Shown here in pieces: positions 1-5,282 of a stretch of DNA of 6,393 bases. Within the stretch, counting starts at the first letter, position 1. Each line of letters opens with the position of its first letter. The stretch comes from Pseudomonadota bacterium. GTDB lineage: Bacteria; Pseudomonadota; Gammaproteobacteria; Burkholderiales; Burkholderiaceae_C. A program made the position numbers and the translations under genes. The stretch covers positions 1-6,393 of the forward strand of contig JAUPTP010000144.1 of the NCBI GenBank assembly GCA_030918015.1, given 5' to 3'. The notes under the pieces were generated by a model. The model had not been told where the DNA came from, did no database searches, and saw nothing but the letters and a program-made list of their open reading frames with translations.

Positions 1-3
1 TCT

Positions 4-387
4 TCAGCCGCCGGCCAGGCGGCTCCACAGCGCGGCGGCCCAGATGCCGCCGCACAGCGCCAGCGCCAGGAAGACCGCGGCGCTGCCGTAGTCCTTGGCG
101 CGCTTGGCCAGCTCGTGCAGCTCGAAGGAGATGCGGTCGACCGTCGCCTCGATGGCCGAGTTCAGCAGCTCGACGATCATCACCATCACCACGCTGCCGG
201 CCAGCAGCGCCACCTCCACCCAGCTGCGACCCAGCCAGAAGGCGGCGGGCAGCAGCGCGGCGGCCAGCCAGGCCTCCTGCCGGAAGGCGCTCTCGTGCCG
301 CAGCGCGGCCTGCATGCCTTGCAGCGAGTAGCCGGCGGCGTGACGGATGCGGTCGAGGCCGGTGCGGCCCTTGTGAGGATTGTCCAT
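4..387 (-). CDS. dgkA: Diacylglycerol kinase DgkA (prokaryotic type, integral membrane)
   Basis: DgkA phosphorylates diacylglycerol with ATP to phosphatidic acid at the inner membrane, recycling lipid from envelope glycan synthesis. The 127-residue product is complete and close to the usual length of about 120. It aligns by eye with E. coli DgkA along its whole length: an N-terminal amphipathic segment with AAGYS (17-21) and AFRQE (34-38), then three membrane helices at about 39-55, 58-75 and 101-121. The signature IVELLNSAIEATVDR (71-85) carries the expected catalytic and metal-binding residues Glu73, Asn76 and Glu80, followed by HELAKRAKDYGSAAV (91-105). I chose the ATG at 387 because homology begins just after it and GGAAG lies 6 bases upstream. 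The frame stays open upstream but there it only shadows the RDD gene. It is the last gene of the leftward group and starts 19 bases after the RDD stop. Confidence 0.96.
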   Translation of the reverse strand: MDNPHKGRTGLDRIRHAAGYSLQGMQAALRHESAFRQEAWLAAALLPAAFWLGRSWVEVALLAGSVVMVMIVELLNSAIEATVDRISFELHELAKRAKDYGSAAVFLALALCGGIWAAALWSRLAGG

Positions 388-406
388 CGCGTGCTTCCGG
401 AGGAGG

Positions 407-967
407 TCAGGGGCGCTTGCGTGGCGCGGGGCGCCAGGTGACCAGCCGGGTCTTGCAGAGCCGGTCGTGCAGGAACTGCCGGTCCGGCAGCAGGAGCGAC
501 AGCAGCGCATAGCCGGCCACGCCGGCCAGCACTGCGCTCGAGAGTCGTCCCTGGTCGTGCAGGCCGAGGATCTGCGCGCCCAGCAGCGCCGGGACGAACC
601 ACAGCCAGGCCAGCAGATAGCGCAGCACCGCCTGCGGCCAGCTTGGCGACTGGCCGTCCATCCGCACCAGGCGCACATGCCAGGTCTTCATCGCCAGCGT
701 CTGGCCGCCGCGGGTCCAGCAGCCGCAGAAATACAGCCCGAGCAGCACGAACAGGAAGATCTGCAGCCCGATGCGGCCGTGCAGCGCATGGCGCTGGTCG
801 GCCACGATCGCGAACAGCAGCCCGCCGATCATCAGCACGCCGAACAGCAGCACGCCCTCGTAGAGCATGGCCGCGAGCCGGCGGCGCAGCGCGGGCGTGG
901 GCTGCAGGGCCGGATCGGCATCATCCGGGGTGTAGGGCAGGACGGGCTTGGCGGTCTTTGCAGCCAT
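407..967 (-). CDS. RDD family multi-pass membrane protein
   Basis: A 186-residue integral membrane protein of the RDD family, whose members are mostly of unknown function, though some are linked to ion or solute transport. After a Pro-rich N-terminus the domain opens at ALRRRLAAMLYEG (26-38). Hydrophobic helices follow at about 36-55, 66-82, 115-133 and 143-161. Two further family blocks are present: TRGGQTLAMKTWHVRLVR (85-102), and QFLHDRLCKTRLV (164-176) near the C-terminus. At the first conserved acidic position it has Glu37 rather than Asp; Asp168 is kept. The start is uncertain. The ATG at 967 has no Shine-Dalgarno sequence and sits two bases after a run of eight C, where such a sequence would normally lie. 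A 14-codon ORF (1011-967) ends on this ATG. No specific substrate can be assigned. Confidence 0.88.
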   Translation of the reverse strand: MAAKTAKPVLPYTPDDADPALQPTPALRRRLAAMLYEGVLLFGVLMIGGLLFAIVADQRHALHGRIGLQIFLFVLLGLYFCGCWTRGGQTLAMKTWHVRLVRMDGQSPSWPQAVLRYLLAWLWFVPALLGAQILGLHDQGRLSSAVLAGVAGYALLSLLLPDRQFLHDRLCKTRLVTWRPAPRKRP

Positions 968-1011
968 CAGGGGGGGGCGGCCGGGGCCGGCGCGGTCTTC
1001 GGGGCCGCCAT
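967..1011 (-). CDS. Possible 14-codon upstream ORF overlapping the RDD start
   Basis: Upstream of the RDD gene, an ATG at 1011 opens a 14-codon frame (MAAPKTAPAPAAPP). Its TGA shares its last base with the RDD start codon (TGATG). The arrangement would allow translational re-initiation at an RDD start that lacks its own Shine-Dalgarno sequence. The C8 tract lies inside it. One extra C would join this frame to RDD and give an N-terminally extended protein, so it could instead be the true start of RDD hidden by an indel in the homopolymer. It has no visible ribosome binding site and its Ala/Pro composition is what GC-rich DNA gives by chance, so the call is speculative. Confidence 0.2.
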   Translation of the reverse strand: MAAPKTAPAPAAPP

Positions 1012-1019
1012 GTTAACCG

Positions 1020-1039
1020 CGCGGCCTGAGCGGGCCGCG
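1020..1039 (-). other. GC-rich hairpin between the DUF3106 and RDD genes
   Basis: A perfect 7-bp inverted repeat (1020-1026 with 1033-1039, six-base loop) starts four bases beyond the DUF3106 stop codon on the minus strand. No T-run follows, so it is not a convincing intrinsic terminator. It may act as a partial terminator, a 3'-end stabiliser or a processing site, or be chance pairing in GC-rich DNA. Confidence 0.3.
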
Positions 1040-1042
1040 GCC

Positions 1043-1918
1043 TCAGTGCGATCCGTCCGATGCCGTCGGGCTCGGCGAGGCCGGGTCGGTCGGCGAGGTG
1101 CTGGCGACCGCGGGCGGCGGCGCCGTGGCGGGCAGAGGCGGTGCGCTGCCGCTGGGCAGCGTCATCACCGGTGGGGCATGGCCCGCCGCCGCGGCGCCCT
1201 GAGGTCCGCGCGAGGGCAGCAGCGTCGTGCGGTCGATGAATTCCGGCGTGGCGGCGATCTTCGGCAGACCGACGGGCTGGTGCCGGGGCGGTGTCGGGGC
1301 GGACTTGTTGATCGGCCGGGTGCTGGCGCCGGAGCCGGCCTGCACGGTGCCCAGGGCCACCGGCTGCGGTGGACGCAGGGTCGGCGTGGCCACGATGTTG
1401 TTCTTGGTCTGCGGAGACAGGGGCGGCGAGGCCGGGCGAACGGCGGCAGGCAGCGGGCCGGGCGCTGGCGGCAGGCTGCCCGCCTGGGCGCCGATGCTGC
1501 GGCGCTGATCTTCCGGCAGCTGCTGCCAGGCTTGCCAGCGGGCCTGGCGCTCGCTGGCGGGCACCTGCCGCACTTCGCCGAAATGCAGTCGGGCCGCGTT
1601 GCGCTGCTGCGGCGTCATCCTTGCCCATTCGGTCATGCGCGAGCGCAGCCGCGCCTGCTGCTCGGCGGGCAGGGTGGGGTAGATGGCGGCGATGTCGCGC
1701 CATTTCTGGCGGCGCTGGGCCTCGATGCTGTCCCACTGCTCGCGCAAGGGTTGCAGCACCTGCTGCTCGGCGCTCGACAGTTGCCGCCAGGCGGCACCGC
1801 CAGCCGCCTGGAGCGCTGTCGGGGTCTGGGCGGAGGCCTCGCACGGGGCCGTCAGCAGGCCTGCGGCCATCGCGAGTCCTGCCGCAGGGATCATCAGGGC
1901 GCGGCAGATCGTCGTCAT
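1043..1918 (-). CDS. DUF3106 exported helical protein with proline-rich tail
   Basis: The function of this 291-residue protein is unknown. The N-terminus is a signal peptide: basic start, hydrophobic stretch about 8-23, and ASA|Q as a likely signal peptidase I site after residue 30. A periplasmic location is therefore expected. Cys26 follows TAP, a poor lipobox, so a lipoprotein is unlikely. Residues about 44-140 match DUF3106: charged and aromatic-rich helices with a loose repeat of the form Leu/Met-x-x-x-Gln at 47, 83, 101 and 134, plus conserved Trp residues (62, 73, 98, 128, 131). From about 149 to the end the protein is Pro/Ala/Ser-rich and probably disordered. The ATG overlaps the DUF3619 stop as ATGA and has no Shine-Dalgarno sequence of its own, so translation is probably coupled. 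The helical repeats loosely recall Spy/CpxP-like periplasmic proteins, but no homology is claimed. Confidence 0.85.
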   Translation of the reverse strand: MTTICRALMIPAAGLAMAAGLLTAPCEASAQTPTALQAAGGAAWRQLSSAEQQVLQPLREQWDSIEAQRRQKWRDIAAIYPTLPAEQQARLRSRMTEWARMTPQQRNAARLHFGEVRQVPASERQARWQAWQQLPEDQRRSIGAQAGSLPPAPGPLPAAVRPASPPLSPQTKNNIVATPTLRPPQPVALGTVQAGSGASTRPINKSAPTPPRHQPVGLPKIAATPEFIDRTTLLPSRGPQGAAAAGHAPPVMTLPSGSAPPLPATAPPPAVASTSPTDPASPSPTASDGSH

Positions 1919-2463
1919 GGCTGGGTCGCGGGCTCGGAGCGGGCGGCTTCGTCGGTGTGCGCGGGCAGCGCCACGTCGAGGGGCCGTTTGAGGAATTCGC
2001 TGAAGCCGGCATCGGCATAGGCGGCCGGGGGCAGGTCGTCGCCCAGCAGCTCGGCGTCGAGTTCGGCCATCGCCGCGATCGACTCCATGTCATGCCACTG
2101 ACCGATGCCGATCAGGCCCAGCAGCAGGGCCAGGGCCGGCAGCAGCCAGCCCAGGCGGCTCCACAGCGAGGTGTCATCGCCACCTGCCGGGCCGCCCTGC
2201 AGCAGGGCGGCCGCGCCCGACGAGCCCAGGCTGGCCGGCATGACGGCCGGCGCAGCCACCCGTTCGGGCGAGCGCGCCGCCGCCGGCCTGCGGGCCTGCG
2301 CCAGGGCCTGCTGGCGTGCGACGCGCAGCCGCTCGCTGATGTCATGGGGCGCCTGCCGAGCGCTGCCCTCCAGCTGGGCGGTCAGTCGGAGCGCGAAGCG
2401 GGCCTCCAGGGCGTCGGCATTGGCCGGCCGTCCTGCAGGCGAGGAAGAGGGATCGGTCTTCAC
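1915..2463 (-). CDS. DUF3619 single-pass membrane protein, candidate anti-sigma partner
   Basis: A 182-residue protein resembling the DUF3619 family, which in Burkholderiales commonly follows a sigma factor gene. The N-terminal part (1-100) is hydrophilic, with a helical segment about 16-58 (LEARFALRLT, then ISERLRVARQQALAQAR). One strong membrane helix lies at about 105-122. The C-terminus (123-182) holds an acidic block, DAELLGDDLPPAAYADAGF (136-154), that I take as the family hallmark. The start is GTG at 2463: it overlaps the sigma-factor TGA as GTGA, and AAGGGA lies 8 bases upstream. A longer ATG frame from 2520 would overlap the sigma gene by 61 bases and is less likely. Lying after a sigma gene with one membrane pass suggests an anti-sigma role. 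That is inference: I see no zinc-binding HxxxCxxC motif. Confidence 0.83.
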   Translation of the reverse strand: MKTDPSSSPAGRPANADALEARFALRLTAQLEGSARQAPHDISERLRVARQQALAQARRPAAARSPERVAAPAVMPASLGSSGAAALLQGGPAGGDDTSLWSRLGWLLPALALLLGLIGIGQWHDMESIAAMAELDAELLGDDLPPAAYADAGFSEFLKRPLDVALPAHTDEAARSEPATQP

Positions 2464-3062
2464 AGTGAAATTCCCTTGGCTTGGAGCGCCTTGGCCAGTG
2501 CATGCACGGCCCGAGAGCAATGGGTCTTGACGCTGCCTTCCGAGCAGCCCATGGCCACCGCGGTCTCGGCAACATCCATCTCCTCCCAGTAACGCATAAG
2601 GAAGGCTTCACGTTGACGTGCCGGCAGCCGGGCGACTTCTTCCTCGATCAGAAGCAAGGTCTGAGCCCGCGAGGCGGCCACATCCGCCGCCTCGGCCTCG
2701 TTGCCGGGGGCCTGGTGACTGCTGGTGAGGTGCTCCAGCAGGTCGAAGTCCTCGTCGACCCCGGCGGGCTCGAAGTCGGAGAAGTTCCGCAGCACGCCAT
2801 TGCGCACCTTCTGGTGGCGGAACCAGTCCATCGTGGCGTTGCTGAGGATGCGCTGGAACAGCAGCGGCAGCTCCGCGGCCGGTCGGTCGCCATAGCGTTG
2901 CGCGAGCCGAATCATCGCGTCCTGCACGATGTCGAGCGCCGCGTCCTCGTCGCGCACCGCGTAGACGGTGCGCTTGAAGGCGCGCTTCTCGATGTTCTGC
3001 AGGAAGTCGGAAAGCTCTTGTTCGGTGGCCAAGGCAGAGGGGCGCGCGCCGGGCGGCGTCAT
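2460..3062 (-). CDS. RNA polymerase sigma factor, ECF type
   Basis: A 200-residue alternative sigma factor with only regions 2 and 4. Region 2 spans about 18-88: a helix with DEDAALDIVQDAMIRLAQRY (38-57) fits the core-binding regions 2.1-2.2, and SNATMDWFRHQKVRN (74-88) fits the -10 recognition helix of region 2.4. A linker (89-135) rich in Asp/Glu follows. Region 4 (136-193) contains LPARQREAFLMRYWEEMD (146-163) and the helix-turn-helix AETAVAMGCSEGSVKTHCSRAV (165-186) for -35 recognition. I chose the ATG at 3062 because it lies just before the homology and 26 bases after a plausible extended -10. The frame stays open far upstream, but that stretch is only antisense to ilvB. No Shine-Dalgarno sequence is obvious. 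It heads the leftward group and overlaps the DUF3619 gene by four bases. Its regulon is unknown. Confidence 0.93.
   Translation of the reverse strand: MTPPGARPSALATEQELSDFLQNIEKRAFKRTVYAVRDEDAALDIVQDAMIRLAQRYGDRPAAELPLLFQRILSNATMDWFRHQKVRNGVLRNFSDFEPAGVDEDFDLLEHLTSSHQAPGNEAEAADVAASRAQTLLLIEEEVARLPARQREAFLMRYWEEMDVAETAVAMGCSEGSVKTHCSRAVHALAKALQAKGISL
2472..2477 (-). promoter_or_regulatory. Ribosome binding site fixing the GTG start of the DUF3619 gene
   Basis: AAGGGA on the minus strand lies inside the last codons of the sigma-factor gene, 8 bases from the GTG at 2463. It supports that GTG over the upstream ATG at 2520. Confidence 0.65.
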
Positions 3063-3087
3063 GGGTCCAGAGTGTGGGGCGGCGCGG

Positions 3088-3096
3088 ATTATGTCA
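3088..3096 (-). promoter_or_regulatory. Candidate extended -10 promoter for the sigma-factor operon
   Basis: The minus strand reads TGACATAAT: an extended -10 (TG, one base, then CATAAT, five of six to TATAAT). No good -35 lies 16-18 bases upstream, as is usual for extended -10 promoters. Transcription would start near 3080, leaving a leader of about 18 bases. The -35 area overlaps the inverted repeat at 3100-3122. Confidence 0.4.
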
Positions 3097-3099
3097 TCG

Positions 3100-3122
3100 C
3101 CCCGGTGAGGCCCTGACCGGGG
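3100..3122. repeat. Perfect 7-bp inverted repeat in the divergent promoter region
   Basis: CCCCGGT (3100-3106) and ACCGGGG (3116-3122) are perfect reverse complements with a 9-base gap. The dyad lies just upstream of the sigma gene's -10 and about 30 bases upstream of the ilv -35. It could be a regulator's operator. Chance is possible in GC-rich DNA. Confidence 0.4.
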
Positions 3123-3133
3123 TTGACGAGGGG

Positions 3134-3184
3134 CCGGGATCCGCCAATTTTCGACAGGACTCCGACTTGGTGCGATAATCCCGG
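3134..3184. repeat. Inverted repeat arms bracketing the ilv promoter
   Basis: CCGGGAT (3134-3140) and ATCCCGG (3178-3184) are perfect reverse complements. One arm lies just upstream of the -35. The other covers the end of the -10 and the bases before the start point. Arm centres are 44 bp apart, roughly four helical turns, which could suit paired operator half-sites. Function is unproven. Confidence 0.3.
3151..3179 (+). promoter_or_regulatory. Sigma70-type promoter of the ilvBNC operon
   Basis: TCGACA (3151-3156, five of six to TTGACA) and GATAAT (3174-3179, five of six to TATAAT) are separated by exactly 17 bases. Transcription is predicted to begin near 3185-3187, giving a leader of about 147 bases before the ilvB start. 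It is the best promoter match in the region and the only good one facing ilvB. Confidence 0.7.
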
Positions 3185-3228
3185 ATTCGCACCACGCGTG
3201 CCTGGTCTGAACCGGTCGCCCGACCCCG

Positions 3229-3258
3229 GGCGCCTGCGTCGATGACCGCGCAGGCGCC
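3229..3258 (+). promoter_or_regulatory. Strong hairpin in the ilvB 5' leader
   Basis: GGCGCCTGCG (3229-3238) pairs perfectly with CGCAGGCGCC (3249-3258) around a 10-base loop, extendable by a G-U pair. It lies about 43-73 bases into the predicted leader. AATTCC follows, not a T-run, so it is not a classical terminator. A second hairpin can form downstream (3264-3269 with 3283-3288). The left arm can alternatively pair with 3284-3289, so exclusive conformations are possible. No leader peptide rich in Val, Leu or Ile codons was found. Confidence 0.5.
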
Positions 3259-3318
3259 AATTCCGCCTCACGAGGGCGAGAGGAGGCGCACCGATCGATT
3301 TTCGTCAGAGAAAACCCG

Positions 3319-3323
3319 AAAGG
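3319..3323 (+). promoter_or_regulatory. Ribosome binding site of ilvB
   Basis: AAAGG ends 9 bases before the ATG at 3333 and supports that start. A second in-frame ATG two codons later (3339) would lie 15 bases from it, which is less good. Confidence 0.55.
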
Positions 3324-3332
3324 TTCATCAAC

Positions 3333-5126
3333 ATGGACATGTCTGCCGCGGAACAAAAGCGTGCCGCCTCGGCACAAGCCTCCCGCGATTCCTCTTCCTC
3401 CTCTGCTTCCCTGCCGGTGCTCAACGGCTCGGAAATCCTCGTGCGCAGCCTTCAGGCCGAAGGCGTCGAGTTCATCTGGGGCTATCCCGGCGGCTCGGTC
3501 CTGTACATCTACGACGCGCTGTACAAGCAGGAATCGATCCAGCATGTGCTGGTTCGCCATGAACAGGCCGCCGTGCATGCCGCTGACGGCTACGCGCGCG
3601 CCACCGGCAACGTCGGCGTGGCCCTGGTGACTTCCGGCCCTGGCGTGACCAACGCGGTCACCGGCATCGCCACCGCCTACATGGACTCGATCCCGATGGT
3701 GGTGATCACCGGCCAGGTGCCGACCGCCGCGATCGGCCTCGACGCCTTCCAGGAGTGCGACACCGTCGGCATCACGCGGCCGATCGTCAAGCACAACTTC
3801 CTGGTCAAGGATGTGCGCGAGCTGGCCGTCACGCTGAAGAAGGCCTTCCACATCGCCCGCACCGGCCGGCCGGGACCGGTCGTCGTCGACATCCCCAAGG
3901 ATGTGTCGCTGAACACCGCGCCCTTCGAGTACCCCGAGACGATCTCGATGCGCTCGTACAACCCGGTGCGCAAGGGGCACGGCGGCCAGATCCGCAAGGC
4001 GGTGTCGCTGCTGCTGCAGGCCAAGCGGCCCTACATCTACACCGGCGGCGGCGTGGTGCTGGGCAATGCCTCGGCCGAGCTGCGCGAGCTGGTCGACCTG
4101 CTGGGCTACCCGGTCACGAACACGCTGATGGGCCTGGGCGCGATGCCGGCCTCCGATCCGCGCTTCCTGGGCATGCTGGGGATGCACGGCACCTATGAAG
4201 CCAACATGACGATGCAGAACTGCGACGTCCTGCTGGCGGTGGGCGCGCGCTTCGACGACCGCGTGATCGGCAACCCCAAGCACTTCGCCTCGGTCGAGCG
4301 CAAGATCATCCACATCGACATCGATCCGTCGTCGATCTCCAAGCGCGTCAAGGTCGACATCCCGATCGTGGGCGATGTCAAGGACGTGCTGCAGGAGCTG
4401 ATCGCGCAGATCCGCGAGGCCCAGCAGCGCCCGGACGCCAACGCGCTGGGCGCCTGGTGGTCGCAGATCGCCGAATGGCGCAAGCGCGACTGCCTGAGCT
4501 ACAAGCTGTCGGACGAGCTGATCAAGCCGCAGCATGTCGTCGAGACGCTGTGGAACCTGACCCGCGGCACCGACAGCTACGTGACCTCGGACGTCGGCCA
4601 GCACCAGATGTGGGCGGCGCAGTTCTACCGCTTCGACGAGCCGCGGCGCTGGATCAACTCCGGCGGCCTGGGCACGATGGGCGTGGGCCTGCCGTATGCG
4701 ATGGGCATCAAGCTGGCCAAGCCGGACGCGGACGTGTTCTGCATCACCGGCGAGGGCTCGATCCAGATGAACATCCAGGAGCTCTCGACCTGCCAGCAGT
4801 ACCGCACGCCGGTCAAGGTCATCGCGCTGAACAACCGCTACCTCGGCATGGTCCGCCAGTGGCAGGAGCTGATCTACGAAGGCCGCTACGCGCACAGCTA
4901 CATGGACGCGCTGCCCGACTTCGTCAAGCTGGCCGAGTCCTATGGCCATGTCGGCATCAAGATCGAGCGCCCGTCCGAGGTCGAGCCGGCCCTGAAGGAG
5001 GTCATCCGCCTGAAGGACCGCACCGTCTTCCTGGACGTGCGCACCGATCCGACCGAGAACGTCTGGCCGATGGTCCAGGCGGGCAAGGGCATCACGGAGA
5101 TGCTGCTGGGCTCGGAAGACCTGTGA
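3333..5126 (+). CDS. ilvB: Acetolactate synthase large (catalytic) subunit
   Basis: This ThDP-, Mg- and FAD-dependent enzyme joins pyruvate to a second pyruvate or to 2-oxobutyrate. It makes acetolactate or acetohydroxybutyrate, the first common step of valine, leucine and isoleucine synthesis. The product is 597 residues. A Ser/Ala-rich extension (1-28) absent from E. coli IlvI precedes the ThDP pyrimidine domain (about 31-195), which has FIWGYPGG (47-54), the catalytic Glu77 in VRHEQAA, and [15 protein letters not shown] (127-141). The central FAD-binding domain is about 215-360. The ThDP pyrophosphate domain (about 400-570) has GEGS (473-476) through LNN (499-501), with Glu474 where the textbook motif has Asp, and GMVRQWQ (505-511). 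By resemblance it is the IlvI type, sometimes named ilvI. ATG at 3333 has AAAGG upstream. It heads the ilvB-ilvN-ilvC operon. Confidence 0.97.
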   Translation: MDMSAAEQKRAASAQASRDSSSSSASLPVLNGSEILVRSLQAEGVEFIWGYPGGSVLYIYDALYKQESIQHVLVRHEQAAVHAADGYARATGNVGVALVTSGPGVTNAVTGIATAYMDSIPMVVITGQVPTAAIGLDAFQECDTVGITRPIVKHNFLVKDVRELAVTLKKAFHIARTGRPGPVVVDIPKDVSLNTAPFEYPETISMRSYNPVRKGHGGQIRKAVSLLLQAKRPYIYTGGGVVLGNASAELRELVDLLGYPVTNTLMGLGAMPASDPRFLGMLGMHGTYEANMTMQNCDVLLAVGARFDDRVIGNPKHFASVERKIIHIDIDPSSISKRVKVDIPIVGDVKDVLQELIAQIREAQQRPDANALGAWWSQIAEWRKRDCLSYKLSDELIKPQHVVETLWNLTRGTDSYVTSDVGQHQMWAAQFYRFDEPRRWINSGGLGTMGVGLPYAMGIKLAKPDADVFCITGEGSIQMNIQELSTCQQYRTPVKVIALNNRYLGMVRQWQELIYEGRYAHSYMDALPDFVKLAESYGHVGIKIERPSEVEPALKEVIRLKDRTVFLDVRTDPTENVWPMVQAGKGITEMLLGSEDL

Positions 5127-5170
5127 CCGGCCCGCGACCCGGCCAGGCCCCGCGGGTGACCGCCGGCGGG

Positions 5171-5209
5171 GCAGGGCGCCGGGAAGCGCCGGTGCAGTCC
5201 GCACCCTGC
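5171..5209 (+). other. Potential three-way RNA junction in the ilvB-ilvN spacer
   Basis: An outer stem (GCAG 5171-5174 with CTGC 5206-5209) encloses two adjacent 5-bp hairpins: GGCGC/GCGCC (5175-5179 with 5186-5190, six-base loop) and GGTGC/GCACC (5191-5195 with 5201-5205, five-base loop). No bases are left unpaired at the junction. All pairs are Watson-Crick. Confidence 0.4.
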
Positions 5210-5243
5210 TGACTCCTCCATTCCTTCGTTGACAGGCCTGCGG

Positions 5244-5282
5244 GGCGGGCGACGGCCACACGCCGTCGCGCTGCTGCCCGCC
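5244..5282 (+). other. Hairpin immediately upstream of the ilvN ribosome binding site
   Basis: GCGACGGC (5249-5256) pairs with GCCGTCGC (5262-5269) around CACAC, a perfect 8-bp stem. It extends across an 8-base bulge by GGCGG (5244-5248) with CCGCC (5278-5282). The ilvN ribosome binding site begins five bases later, so the structure could influence initiation. Confidence 0.42.

Noticed and set aside
380..2592. Long plus-strand open frames (380-2020 and 1369-2592) opposite the RDD, DUF3106 and DUF3619 genes
   Set aside because: They are Arg/Ala/Gly/Gln-rich shadows of well-supported minus-strand genes, lack recognisable domains, and arise from scarce stop codons in GC-rich DNA.
3198..3245. 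A 15-codon GTG-initiated leader peptide (VPGLNRSPDPGRLRR) ahead of the ilv hairpin
   Set aside because: It has no ribosome binding site and only two Leu and no Ile codons, unlike an attenuation leader for branched-chain amino acids.
3242..3562. A 106-codon plus-strand frame starting in the ilv leader and overlapping ilvB
   Set aside because: No ribosome binding site. Most of it is an out-of-frame shadow of ilvB, and the leader part has no recognisable motif.
5131..5156. Hairpin after the ilvB stop as an intrinsic terminator
   Set aside because: The 6-bp stem has a 14-base loop and no following T-run, and ilvN and ilvC lie downstream in the same direction as expected for one operon.
5229..5257. 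Perfect -35 hexamer TTGACA at 5229-5234, a possible internal promoter for ilvN
   Set aside because: No sequence resembling TATAAT occurs 16-18 bases downstream; that stretch is GC-rich and lies in a hairpin.
2460..5261. A 933-codon minus-strand open frame running through the sigma gene and antisense to all of ilvB
   Set aside because: Only its last 200 codons (from 3062) are the sigma factor. The rest is rich in His, Asp, Arg, Val and Ala and mirrors GC-biased ilvB codons. It has no recognisable domain.
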